A stretch of DNA of 22,183 bases from JAGZHZ01 sp965150505 (GTDB lineage: Bacteria; Bacillota; Clostridia; Lachnospirales; Lachnospiraceae): the NCBI GenBank assembly GCA_965150505.1, contig CBCTVZ010000032.1, forward strand, positions 1 through 22,183, read 5' to 3'. Both the position numbers and the translations under genes were made by a program. Positions within the stretch are counted from its first letter, which is position 1; every line of letters begins with the position of its first letter. Shown piece after piece: positions 15,424 to 22,183 of this stretch. The notes below the pieces were generated by a model. That model had not been told where the DNA came from. It made no database searches and was given only the letters and a program-made list of their open reading frames with translations.

Positions 15424-17190
15424 CTACATTCTCTCTGGGGAAGAGAATCCAAGTACATGAATACAACTTTCCAAAATATCTTTTGTCAAAGCAAGCAGCT
15501 GAACCCATCCTGCGCGTCTCTTCTCATCTTCTTCGGTAAGAATTTTTGTCTCATGATAGAAACGGTTGAAAGCATTTGCAATATCATAAATATAAGAGCA
15601 AATCTTGTGAGGCGCAATTTCATCAAATGCGTTCTCCATCACCTGATTAAATTTCACAAGTTCCAGCATCAATGCCTTTTCGCTTTCATTGTAAGGCGTT
15701 CCGATCTTTTCTACACCCAGTTTTCTGCCCAGATTCTGATATCTATTTAAGATGGATTTAATACGAACAATCGTATATAAAATATACGGTCCTGTATCAC
15801 CTTCAAAAGAAGTAAAGCGTTCAATATCAAATACATAATCTTTGGATGCCTGATTTGATAAATCTCCATATTTTACTGCTGACAATGCTACAATCTTTGC
15901 TGTTTTTCTTGCTTCCTCTGGATCAATCGCATGATTGTCCATGATTTTTTTATACATTTCCTCATTGATGTCAGAAATCAGCTTCTCAAGACGCATTACG
16001 CCGCCATCTCTTGTCTTAAACGGCTTTCCGTCTTTTCCATTCATCGTTCCAAATCCTAAGAATTTTAATTCTGTATCTTCCTCTACCAGTTTCGTCTTTC
16101 TTGCACAGCGGAATACCTGTGTAAAGTAAAGCTCCTGACGTTTGTCTACAACATAGATAATCTCATCTGGATGGAATAATTTCATACGTTCCACAATCGT
16201 TGCAAGGTCTGTCGTGTTATACAAAGATGCTCCATCTGACTTTAAGATCATACAAGGAGGAATTTCTTTTGTATCGCTCTCTTCTTTTACATCTACGACA
16301 AGAGCGCCGTCATCAATATGAGCATACCCTTCGTCTTTCATATATTGAACCATATCCGGTATGTATGGCTGCGCATCGGATTCTTTTTTCCACAGATCAA
16401 AAGATACATCCAGATTACTATAATTTTTTTTCAAATCTGCGATGGACACATCTAAAATATGATGCCACAGGGCAAGGTATCCGCGATTGCCATTCTGCAG
16501 AAGATACGTTGCCTGCATTGCTTCCTCTTTAAATTCTGGATGTTCTTTTGCATATGCGTTCGCTGTTGGATAAATTTCTTCCAGTTCTGAAATCGTAAAT
16601 GGCGGTTCTTTCGGATATTCTCCTGTATAAGTTTCATCAAAGTAAACTAATTCTGGTTTTCTCTTTTTTAATTCTGTGATAATCAATCCCATCTGGAGTC
16701 CCCAGTCTCCCAAGTGAACATCGCCGATCATGTTATGGCCTAAAAAGCGTCCCATTCTCTTGATGCTCTCTCCAATAATTGCAGAACGCAGATGACCTAC
16801 ATGAAGAGGTTTTGCCACATTTGCTCCGCCGTAATCCAGCATAATGGTCTTTGGTTCTTTTACTTTTTCCACAGATAAATTTTCATCTGCCTGCATCTGA
16901 TTTAAGTAATCTGCTAAAAATTCCGGATTCAGGCGAAGATTGATAAATCCTGGATTTACCGCATTTACTTCCGCAAAGACGTTACTCTTTGACAAAATTG
17001 CTACCACATCATTTGCGATCATAATTGGCGCTTTTTTATATGTTTTTGCTGCTGCCATCGCTCCATTACATTGATAGTCGCATAAATCAGGACGATTTGA
17101 CAATGTCACCTTTGCGAACGCTGTATCATATCCAGCTTCTGCAAAAGCCTTTACCGCTTCGTCATTTATCAATTCTATTATCTTTTTCAT
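15424..17190 (-). CDS. argS: Arginyl-tRNA synthetase
   Basis: This class I synthetase charges tRNA-Arg in the cytosol. The N-terminal tRNA-binding Add-1 domain spans about residues 1-110. The HIGH-type motif is HVGH at 130-133 within KPLHVGHLRSAIIGES. The anticodon-binding DALR domain ends the protein with ARG-synthetase features (NRFYHE, RRAGWVQLLALT). The KMSK motif is weak or absent, as in many ArgRS. The length of 588 is normal. AAAGGAG lies 5 bases before the ATG. It has its own promoter and is divergent from the LUD gene. No T-box leader was seen. Confidence 0.96.
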   Translation of the reverse strand: MKKIIELINDEAVKAFAEAGYDTAFAKVTLSNRPDLCDYQCNGAMAAAKTYKKAPIMIANDVVAILSKSNVFAEVNAVNPGFINLRLNPEFLADYLNQMQADENLSVEKVKEPKTIMLDYGGANVAKPLHVGHLRSAIIGESIKRMGRFLGHNMIGDVHLGDWGLQMGLIITELKKRKPELVYFDETYTGEYPKEPPFTISELEEIYPTANAYAKEHPEFKEEAMQATYLLQNGNRGYLALWHHILDVSIADLKKNYSNLDVSFDLWKKESDAQPYIPDMVQYMKDEGYAHIDDGALVVDVKEESDTKEIPPCMILKSDGASLYNTTDLATIVERMKLFHPDEIIYVVDKRQELYFTQVFRCARKTKLVEEDTELKFLGFGTMNGKDGKPFKTRDGGVMRLEKLISDINEEMYKKIMDNHAIDPEEARKTAKIVALSAVKYGDLSNQASKDYVFDIERFTSFEGDTGPYILYTIVRIKSILNRYQNLGRKLGVEKIGTPYNESEKALMLELVKFNQVMENAFDEIAPHKICSYIYDIANAFNRFYHETKILTEEDEKRRAGWVQLLALTKDILESCIHVLGFSSPERM

Positions 17191-17290
17191 GGCTTCTCCT
17201 TTGCTTCTGTACGGCTTATACCGTCTTTTTTTCTTCTCAGCAAAGCAGACTTTATCTATATTTTCTGCCTGTCTGCTTTCAACTTATCAC

Positions 17291-17319
17291 ATTATAGCAT
17301 TGATTTCTTTTTATGAAAA
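17291..17319 (-). promoter_or_regulatory. Promoter of argS
   Basis: On the minus strand an extended -10 (TG-C-TATAAT, hexamer at 17296-17291) has a TTTTCA -35 at 17319-17314 with a 17-base spacer. The leader is about 95 bases. A small ACGG/CCGT hairpin (17211-17224) lies upstream of the argS ribosome site. The T-box consensus is absent. Confidence 0.65.
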
Positions 17320-17340
17320 GTATATTTTCCTTTGAAACTA

Positions 17341-17349
17341 TGATATAAT
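17341..17349 (+). promoter_or_regulatory. Extended -10 promoter of the LUD gene
   Basis: TGATATAAT matches an extended -10. No good -35 is present at 16-18 bases upstream. AAGGGGG lies 7 bases before the ATG at 17404. The promoter is back to back with that of argS. Confidence 0.55.
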
Positions 17350-17403
17350 ATCTTAAGATTTTTTCATAAATATTCTTAAATTCTATTATAAGGGGGATTT
17401 TCC

Positions 17404-18039
17404 ATGAATGCAAAGCAAAACTATTACCAGACATTGTCTGCATCCATTTTAAAAAAATTAGAAAAACGAGGCATGGAAGCGTATTACTGCGCTTCAAAAG
17501 AAAATGCAGTGAAAATGATTCTGGATCTGATTCCAGAGCATTCTTCTGTGACATGGGGAGGTTCTATGACGCTTGCAGAAGCTGGAATCACAGACGCTTT
17601 AAAAAATTCAAAGCGAACGATCATAGACCGCAGCACAGCAAAAACGCCAGAAGAGACAAAGGCAATTTATCGCAGCGCTTTTTCTGCTGATTATTATTTG
17701 ATGAGCAGCAATGCGATCACATATGATGGAGAACTTGTCAATACAGACGGGACTGGAAATCGTGTCGCCGCACTGATCTATGGCCCAGATCACGTTATCG
17801 TGGTTGCTGGAATGAATAAACTTGTCCCTGATGTCAATGCCGCTTTTGCCCGTATTCACAACGTAGCAGCTCCTATGAATACCATCCGCCTTGATATAAA
17901 AACACCTTGTCAGAAAACAGGGCTTTGCGCTGACTGCAAAAGTCCAGATACGATCTGCTGTCAGACAGTCGTTACACGTTACAGCCGAATTCCTGGAAGA
18001 ATCAAAGTAATTCTTGTCGGGGAAGAGTTAGGATATTAA
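17404..18039 (+). CDS. LUD-domain (DUF162, LutC/YkgG-like) protein
   Basis: This protein belongs to the lactate-utilisation LUD family, whose LutC and LutB members work in L-lactate oxidation in Bacillus. The single-domain clostridial form is uncharacterised. Family features are SVTWGGSMTLAEAGI at about 48-62, NAITYDGELVNTDGTGNR at about 103-120 and GMNKLVPDVNAAFARI at about 136-151. A C-terminal cysteine cluster (Cys169, 175, 178, 185, 186) could bind a metal or iron-sulfur centre; this is inference. The 211-residue length is usual for the solo form. It stands alone on the plus strand with its own promoter, and no lutA or lutB lies in the window, so a lactate role should not be assumed. Confidence 0.9.
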   Translation: MNAKQNYYQTLSASILKKLEKRGMEAYYCASKENAVKMILDLIPEHSSVTWGGSMTLAEAGITDALKNSKRTIIDRSTAKTPEETKAIYRSAFSADYYLMSSNAITYDGELVNTDGTGNRVAALIYGPDHVIVVAGMNKLVPDVNAAFARIHNVAAPMNTIRLDIKTPCQKTGLCADCKSPDTICCQTVVTRYSRIPGRIKVILVGEELGY

Positions 18040-18102
18040 ATCATTTTTTAGACAAAAAATCATAATTTTTGATTTGGAAAATTTTATCGGATGTGTCGTA
18101 AA

Positions 18103-18124
18103 CCCTCTTGCTTTAGCTATGGGG
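18103..18124 (+). mobile_element. IS200/IS605-type right-end hairpin (remnant), plus strand
   Basis: An imperfect hairpin, CCCT..GC-TTTA-GC..GGGG, resembles the subterminal hairpin at the right end of TnpB-carrying IS200/IS605 elements, which is also the 3' part of their guide (omega) RNA. TCAA, like known right-end cleavage tetranucleotides, follows at 18129-18132. No tnpA or tnpB remains; the LUD stop is only about 60 bases upstream. Recognition is from memory of the hairpin style, so this is tentative. Confidence 0.4.
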
Positions 18125-18175
18125 CATATCAAATTATATCCGTCAAATAAAAATCAAATAGTAGTCAAACGTCAA

Positions 18176-18203
18176 AAAAGACCACTTTTTTCAGTGGTCT
18201 TTT
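18176..18203. terminator. Bidirectional terminator between LUD gene and tRNA-Thr
   Basis: A perfect 11-base-pair stem (AAAAGACCACT with AGTGGTCTTTT) has a 6-base loop. It is followed by T-rich sequence on both strands: TTTTCTTTTT on plus and TTTTTT on minus. It would end the tRNA-Thr transcript on the minus strand and the LUD transcript on the plus strand. Confidence 0.9.
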
Positions 18204-18248
18204 CTTTTTCATATTTAATTTTCCTTATAAAATCAAGTTCTTCTAAAA

Positions 18249-18321
18249 AGCTAGCGACGGGAATCGAACCCGTGACCTCCTCACTACCAATGAGGTGCGC
18301 TACCGACTGTGCCACGCCAGC
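18249..18321 (-). tRNA. tRNA-Thr (anticodon GGU)
   Basis: The 73-base cloverleaf reads on the minus strand. The acceptor stem is GCTGGCG/CGCTAGC (one G-U pair), the anticodon stem CCTCA/TGAGG with loop TTGGTAG (anticodon GGT in DNA), and the T stem ACGGG/CCCGT with loop TTCGATT. The discriminator is U and CCA is not encoded. The D stem GCAC/GCGC has an A-C mismatch at its third pair (12-23), which is unusual. It has its own promoter and terminator, so it is a single-gene unit. Confidence 0.96.
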
Positions 18322-18347
18322 ATTTCTATTACTCGTTACCGTTTGCT

Positions 18348-18376
18348 ATTATACCGTTTCCTTTCTTTTTTGTCAA
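18348..18376 (-). promoter_or_regulatory. Perfect-consensus promoter of tRNA-Thr
   Basis: On the minus strand TTGACA (18376-18371) and TATAAT (18353-18348) are separated by exactly 17 bases. Both hexamers match the sigma-A consensus fully, as expected for a strongly expressed stable RNA. The tRNA 5' end is 27 bases downstream of the -10. Confidence 0.93.
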
Positions 18377-18441
18377 CCTCTTTTTCTGATATGGAAAGCT
18401 CTCTTTTTTCAATCTCTCATTGCCTGTGCAAAGTCAACTCC

Positions 18442-18461
18442 CCATGACCTAAAGATCATGG
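18442..18461 (-). mobile_element. IS200/IS605-type right-end hairpin (remnant), minus strand
   Basis: Read on the minus strand, CCATGATC-TTTA-GGTCATGG is an 8-pair hairpin with one U-G wobble and the same TTTA loop as the plus-strand hairpin about 340 bases away. GGAGTTGAC follows it. The style matches right ends and guide-RNA 3' hairpins of TnpB elements. On the plus strand the same site would have an A-C mismatch, so the minus strand is the better RNA strand. No tnpA or tnpB is nearby; only about 125 bases separate it from rlmB. Confidence 0.45.
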
Positions 18462-18485
18462 ACTTGTAACTGCCTAACGAAAATA

Positions 18486-18547
18486 AAATACACTGTAAAA
18501 GTCTGGCATCTGTTTTTCATTCACCTATTCTTTTACAGTGTATTTTT
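18486..18547. terminator. Long hairpin terminator after rlmB
   Basis: A perfect 17-base inverted repeat (AAAATACACTGTAAAAG and its complement) surrounds a 28-base loop. T-rich tracts follow on both strands. It starts 40 bases after the rlmB stop and most simply ends the cysS-mrnC-rlmB transcript. The stem is longer and the loop larger than in most terminators. Confidence 0.75.
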
Positions 18548-18586
18548 CTATTTTCTTTTTCTAAAATCTTATCGCTATGCTCTGCT

Positions 18587-19333
18587 CTATTTTACGTTCA
18601 GTCTCTGTCTTACAATCTCATATGCAAGCACACCTGCTGCCACAGAAGCATTTAAGGAATCAATATCGCCTTTCATCGGAATGGATGCGATAAAATCACA
18701 TTTTTCTTTTACCAATCTGCTCACACCGCTTCCTTCATTTCCAATCACAAGACCCATTGGACCTTTTAAATCAAGACGATACATGGATTCTCCACCCATA
18801 TCTGCGCAGACAAACCACATTCCTTTTTCTTTTAGTTCTTCCATCGTCTTTCCAAGATTGGTCACTTTCGCAACAGGCGTATAATTCAGCGCTCCTGCTG
18901 ATGTCTTGGCTACCGTTGCCGTCAATCCTGCCGCACGGTGCTTTGGAATAATAACGCCATGTGCGCCTGCCAGATTTGCTGTTCGGATGATTGCTCCTAA
19001 ATTATGCGGATCTTCGATTCCATCGAGCAAGATCAAGAATGGCGGAACGCCTTCTTCCTCAGCAGCTTGAAGCATTTCTTCCACCTGTGCATAGTGATAT
19101 GCAGCCGCATAGGCGATCACCCCTTGATGTTTCCCTGTCTCAGACATCTGATCTAACCGTTCTTTTGCCACAAACTGGATAATGGTATCTTTCTTTTTTG
19201 CTTCTCTTACAATCGAGCGGACAGGGCCATCCTGACATCCATCCAAGACGAACAGCTTATCAATCGTTTTTCCAGCTCGAAAAGCTTCCAGAACAGCGTT
19301 TCTTCCTTCAATGGTCAATTCTTCATATCTCAT
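18587..19333 (-). CDS. rlmB: 23S rRNA guanosine-2251 2'-O-methyltransferase (TrmH/SpoU family)
   Basis: This SPOUT-class enzyme methylates a ribose of 23S rRNA (Gm2251 in E. coli). The N-terminal L30e-like substrate-binding domain (about 1-76) includes IEGRNAVLEAFRAG. The SPOUT motifs are EDPHNLGAIIRTA (107-119, Asn111, Arg117), VIGNEGSG (196-203, Glu200) and SLNASVAAG (226-234). The length of 248 is typical. The ATG overlaps the end of mrnC by 11 bases, with GAGGA upstream. The cysS-mrnC-rlmB order is conserved in Firmicutes. Exact target specificity among TrmH paralogues is inferred from this context. Confidence 0.92.
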   Translation of the reverse strand: MRYEELTIEGRNAVLEAFRAGKTIDKLFVLDGCQDGPVRSIVREAKKKDTIIQFVAKERLDQMSETGKHQGVIAYAAAYHYAQVEEMLQAAEEEGVPPFLILLDGIEDPHNLGAIIRTANLAGAHGVIIPKHRAAGLTATVAKTSAGALNYTPVAKVTNLGKTMEELKEKGMWFVCADMGGESMYRLDLKGPMGLVIGNEGSGVSRLVKEKCDFIASIPMKGDIDSLNASVAAGVLAYEIVRQRLNVK

Positions 19334-19769
19334 CTTCTTTTCCTCTTTCTAATCCCATTTTCAGCAGCTGTGCTGCTCGTTCCATCTCTCCGTTTAAATA
19401 CAGATATCCAATCAAAGCTTCCAGTCCTGTTGCTTTTTGATACTGACTCATCGTGGCATTTTTCGCCGTTGTATACGGTTTTGCATTTTTTCCACGCCGA
19501 TAAATTTCCCGCTCTTTTTCCGTCAGATCTGGCATCAATTTTTCGACTGCCTTCGCCTGCGCTGGCGCTTTTACAATCTCACTCGTTTTTTTGTGTAATC
19601 TATTTGCAGAACAATTTCCCTTTTCCACCACTATCGTCCGAACCAGTAAGTCATACACAGCATCTCCGATATAGGCAAATGTCAGCGGAGAATACGTATT
19701 GATGTCCTGCTTCTTCATCTGAAACTGTTCGACCAAAAGATCAGGAAGCTGATTTACGCTCTTTTCCAT
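19323..19769 (-). CDS. mrnC: Mini-ribonuclease III
   Basis: This compact RNase III has only the catalytic domain and no double-stranded-RNA-binding domain. In Bacillus it matures 23S rRNA ends. The catalytic signature is YIGDAVYD (33-40, Asp36 and Asp40), with a second acidic site in GLEALIGYLYL (Glu117). RRGKNAK at 91-97 matches the family's basic RNA-contact region. The length of 148 is normal. It overlaps the cysS end by 16 bases, with AAGG before its ATG, and overlaps rlmB downstream. Its rRNA-processing role fits the adjacent rRNA methyltransferase. Confidence 0.94.
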   Translation of the reverse strand: MEKSVNQLPDLLVEQFQMKKQDINTYSPLTFAYIGDAVYDLLVRTIVVEKGNCSANRLHKKTSEIVKAPAQAKAVEKLMPDLTEKEREIYRRGKNAKPYTTAKNATMSQYQKATGLEALIGYLYLNGEMERAAQLLKMGLERGKEDEI

Positions 19770-21160
19770 TTTACACCTTCTCTTGTATCTTCCAAAATAA
19801 TACCTTTTTCTAAAAGAGTATTTCGGATTTCATCTGCTTTCTGGAAATCTCTCGCCTTTCTTGCAGCCTGACGTGCCGCAATCATCTCTTCGATTTCCTG
19901 ATCCAGCATTTCTTCTTCTTTTTCCACAATCAATCCTAAGATATCGCTTAATTCCACTACTTTGTCTTTCAGTGTCTGAAGATAGGATGTTGCACTGTCG
20001 GAGGATGCTGTTGTGTTTGCGAGCTTTATGATCTCAAAAATAGCAGATACGGCATCGGCTGTATTAAAGTCATCATCCATCGCCTCGTCAAATTTTACTG
20101 CCAGCCCATTCATCTCTTCGATATTCTTTTTCTCTTCCTCTGTCCATTCTTTTTCCTGTGCGCTGCCAAGCAGATGTTTTAAATGATCCACGCCATTTAC
20201 AATACGTTCCAGACCGTTTTTGGAAGCTTCCATCAGTTCTGCGCTAAAATTCAGAGGACTTCTGTAATGCGCGCTCAGCATAAAGAAACGCAGTACCTGA
20301 AGATCATATTTATCGGCAATCTCTCTTACTGTGAAAAAATTTCCAAGTGATTTTGACATCTTCTTATTATCAATATTTAAGAATCCATTGTGCAGCCAAT
20401 ATCTTGCAAATGGTTTTTCATTGCAGCATTCACTCTGCGCAATTTCATTTTCATGATGTGGGAAAATCAAATCTTCTCCGCCTGCATGGATATCAATTTC
20501 TTCACCCAGATATTTTTTTGCCATGACAGAACACTCTATATGCCATCCTGGTCTTCCCTCGCTCCATGGTGAAACCCAGAAAGGCTCTCCTTCTTTCTTT
20601 GGCTTCCACAGTACAAAATCAAGCGGATCTTCTTTCTGATCTTCTCCAGAAACAAGCAAAGAACGATTTCCTGAGCGCAGATCATCCAGATTTTTATGTG
20701 ATAATTTTCCATATTCTTTAAATTTTTTCGTGCGGAAATATACCGTTCCATTTACATCATAGGCATATCCTTTTCGGATCAGCTCGCTGATCATCTCGAT
20801 CATTCCGTCAATCTCTTCTGTCGCAAGAGGATGTGTCGTAGCTGGTTTCACATTCATATCTGCCATATCTTTTTTACATTCTTTGATATATCGCTCGGAA
20901 ATCTCATGGGCAGAAACTCCCTCCTCGATTGCCTTTGCAATGATCTTATCATCCACATCGGTAAAGTTTGAGACATAATTTACTTCATATCCTTTATGTT
21001 CCATATATCTTCTCACCGTGTCAAATACAATCATCGGTCTTGCATTTCCAATATGAATAAAATTGTAAACCGTTGGTCCGCACACATACATCTTTACCTT
21101 GCCCGACTCCACCGGCACAAATTCCTCTTTTTGCTTTGTCATGGTATTATACAGCTTCAT
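19754..21160 (-). CDS. cysS: Cysteinyl-tRNA synthetase
   Basis: This class I synthetase charges tRNA-Cys. The HIGH motif is HIGN at 36-39 and the KMSKS motif is at 267-271. The substrate-discriminating zinc site is Cys27, Cys210, His235 and Glu239. The C-terminal anticodon-binding region (about 320-468) ends in the family's RxARDFxKADEIR-like stretch. The length of 468 is standard. In several Firmicutes cysS follows cysE; here the upstream neighbour is instead a GNAT acetyltransferase, with about 140 bases between, and cysS has its own promoter. No T-box leader is seen. Confidence 0.97.
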   Translation of the reverse strand: MKLYNTMTKQKEEFVPVESGKVKMYVCGPTVYNFIHIGNARPMIVFDTVRRYMEHKGYEVNYVSNFTDVDDKIIAKAIEEGVSAHEISERYIKECKKDMADMNVKPATTHPLATEEIDGMIEMISELIRKGYAYDVNGTVYFRTKKFKEYGKLSHKNLDDLRSGNRSLLVSGEDQKEDPLDFVLWKPKKEGEPFWVSPWSEGRPGWHIECSVMAKKYLGEEIDIHAGGEDLIFPHHENEIAQSECCNEKPFARYWLHNGFLNIDNKKMSKSLGNFFTVREIADKYDLQVLRFFMLSAHYRSPLNFSAELMEASKNGLERIVNGVDHLKHLLGSAQEKEWTEEEKKNIEEMNGLAVKFDEAMDDDFNTADAVSAIFEIIKLANTTASSDSATSYLQTLKDKVVELSDILGLIVEKEEEMLDQEIEEMIAARQAARKARDFQKADEIRNTLLEKGIILEDTREGVKWKRA

Positions 21161-21232
21161 TTTAATCTACCTTTCTTCTCTGATTTTTTCATCTGACTGA
21201 ACTTAGTCTCTGAATCTCCTACCTCATCGCTC

Positions 21233-21268
21233 ATTATAACATATAATCAAAAATTTTTCTTTTGTCAA
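21233..21268 (-). promoter_or_regulatory. Promoter of the cysS operon
   Basis: On the minus strand a consensus TTGACA -35 (21268-21263) is followed after 17 bases by TATATG (21245-21240). Seven bases further lies an extended -10 of TG-T-TATAAT (21238-21233). Which -10 is used cannot be decided by reading; the first has the better spacing and the second the better hexamer. The leader is about 65-75 bases. Confidence 0.7.
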
Positions 21269-21300
21269 TATAATCGGCTTAAGAATGACTTTATTTTTTC

Positions 21301-22183
21301 TCAAACCCATTCATTCAAAAAAGAATCTGCCATAGGATCTTCTGCTTTAAAAAATTGAGGCAGATCTGCGATGGAGACTTGAATCATTCCTTCCTGCGAC
21401 TCTATTCGTCTGATCTTTCCGCCATTTTCTTCAATCAAAATTTCATAACAGCCCTCATTTTGTGGAATCCAAGTATCTCTCACCTGAATCCGAACCATTT
21501 TCTTCTCTTTACTTTTCAACTGACAAATCCAGCGTTCCAAATGAATAATTCTTGCCATCATCCACGGCTTTCTTTTTTCTTCCAGACATTCCTCTGTCTT
21601 GTCAAATGCCGCCACTTTTATTTTTTCATTTGGACACTCTTTTTCTAAAAATTCCTGTATCGCCTCTGAGACATCATTTCGATACTCTTCTTTGAGCAAT
21701 GGCTCTATCATCATCGTGCCATTTTCCCGTATCAGTTGAAAACTTCCAACACATTCTGTACCATGCCAAATTCCGATCATCTTTCCGTTCATTGCGCTCA
21801 ATTCTCTGTCTAAATCTTCCAGATAAGCGATCGTTCTGCTTGCAAAAAGACGATATTTCTTTTTTAATATTTCATTTAAAGTATGACTCAACACATACAG
21901 ATCTTCTCTTCCAACTTCTCTCAGAGTAAATTTTTTCTGTGCAGAACCGCTCTTTCTTTTATCCCCAACCTGATGTGTTTTTTCTTTCTGACTGTAAAAA
22001 AATCGAAAATCAAACGGTTTATAAATCAATTCTGATGCTGGCATCAAGTATAAAAATGGATACTCTTTTTCATATAAAAATGTAAAAATTTCTTTAAAAA
22101 GAGACGTCATAATTCCGCGATGGCGAAGTACTTTTTTTGTCGCCACTGCCACGAGATACGCCCCATGTACTGCCTTGTTGTCG
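21301..22183 (-). CDS. GNAT-family N-acetyltransferase, Eis-like (5' end beyond window)
   Basis: The frame is open to the right edge: codons for DNKAVHGAYLVA precede the GTG at 22152. That GTG lies in the middle of the GNAT core, so the gene starts outside the window. The visible part begins at the acetyl-CoA-binding segment (VATKKVLRHRGIMTSL), followed by FLYLMPASELIYKPFDFRFFY, a pattern of Eis-like two-lobed acetyltransferases. A second degenerate GNAT-like lobe (about 100 to 190 residues in) and a C-terminal SCP2-like part ending in DSFLNEWV follow. Eis-type enzymes acetylate amines, including aminoglycosides, in some species. The substrate here is unknown and resistance should not be inferred. 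No hairpin terminator is seen before the cysS promoter. Confidence 0.8.
   Translation of the reverse strand, partial: DNKAVHGAYLVAVATKKVLRHRGIMTSLFKEIFTFLYEKEYPFLYLMPASELIYKPFDFRFFYSQKEKTHQVGDKRKSGSAQKKFTLREVGREDLYVLSHTLNEILKKKYRLFASRTIAYLEDLDRELSAMNGKMIGIWHGTECVGSFQLIRENGTMMIEPLLKEEYRNDVSEAIQEFLEKECPNEKIKVAAFDKTEECLEEKRKPWMMARIIHLERWICQLKSKEKKMVRIQVRDTWIPQNEGCYEILIEENGGKIRRIESQEGMIQVSIADLPQFFKAEDPMADSFLNEWV

Larger units (their letters stand above)
18040..18586. other. Non-coding stretch around tRNA-Thr
   Basis: This gap of about 547 bases has no supportable protein gene. It contains, in order, an A/T-rich segment after the LUD stop, an IS605-like hairpin, a bidirectional terminator, tRNA-Thr with its promoter, a second IS605-like hairpin on the other strand, and the rlmB terminator. 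A reading frame crosses the tRNA on the plus strand but is an artefact. Confidence 0.8.

Noticed and set aside
17191..17403. Possible T-box or other riboswitch upstream of argS
   Set aside because: No T-box consensus (GGGTGGNACCGCG-like) or antiterminator/terminator pair was seen; only a 4-base-pair hairpin is present.
18040..18075. A/T hairpin directly after the LUD stop as its terminator
   Set aside because: The stem is only A-T pairs and unstable; the GC-containing hairpin at 18176-18203 is a far better terminator.
18074..18469. Plus-strand open frame of 131 codons after the LUD gene
   Set aside because: It runs through a terminator, a tRNA gene and its promoter. The apparent ATGIEPVTS motif is the well-known mistranslation of a tRNA T arm.
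21161..21300. Possible T-box leader upstream of cysS
   Set aside because: The leader is only about 65-75 bases, with no T-box sequence and only a weak GACT/AGTC hairpin.
21301..22152. GTG at 22152 as the true start of the acetyltransferase
   Set aside because: The frame stays open to the window edge and the upstream codons (AVHGAYLVA) continue the GNAT core, so the gene begins outside.

Overview
The window is an ordinary chromosomal stretch from a low-GC Gram-positive bacterium. It is most likely a member of class Clostridia, family Lachnospiraceae. The evidence is AT-rich third positions, strong GGAGG-type ribosome binding sites, the gene order (priA-def-fmt-[zinc peptidase]-rsmB-rlmN-stp-prkC-rsgA-rpe and cysS-mrnC-rlmB) and a YARHG-domain protein. 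The family assignment is inferred from gene order and protein style. Every gene but one is on the minus strand, so the biological reading direction is right to left.

Reading right to left: a GNAT-family acetyltransferase is cut by the right edge. It is followed by a promoter and the overlapping operon cysS-mrnC-rlmB, which ends at a strong hairpin. Next comes a non-protein-coding stretch of about 550 bases. It holds a tRNA-Thr(GGU) gene with a perfect-consensus promoter and its own terminator, plus two solitary hairpins resembling the right ends of IS200/IS605-type (TnpB) elements. The only plus-strand gene, an orphan LUD-domain protein, lies left of this and is divergent from argS. After argS comes a small envelope cluster: a zinc-ribbon/transmembrane/YARHG protein with a pentapeptide-repeat stalk, an Amidase_3 peptidoglycan amidase and a CPBP-family membrane protease, closed by a terminator.

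The left 12.5 kb is one long run of tightly packed or overlapping genes from murE to rpe: cell-wall precursor synthesis (murE), replication restart (priA), N-terminal protein processing (def, fmt), a membrane zinc peptidase, rRNA modification (rsmB, rlmN), a PP2C phosphatase and PASTA Ser/Thr kinase pair (stp, prkC), a ribosome-assembly GTPase (rsgA) and the start of rpe. I see one promoter upstream of murE and no internal terminator. The run couples growth, wall synthesis and ribosome maturation, and RsgA is a known PrkC substrate in Bacillus.

I found no phage, defence island, CRISPR array or complete transposon. The least ordinary items are: (1) the Asn/Tyr-rich, prion-like juxtamembrane linker of the kinase, with eleven tyrosines at exact five-residue spacing; (2) the xPPET-repeat YARHG membrane protein beside wall-processing enzymes; (3) the two IS605-like hairpins on opposite strands flanking tRNA-Thr; and (4) small departures at conserved positions in the phosphatase, deformylase and tRNA-Thr.
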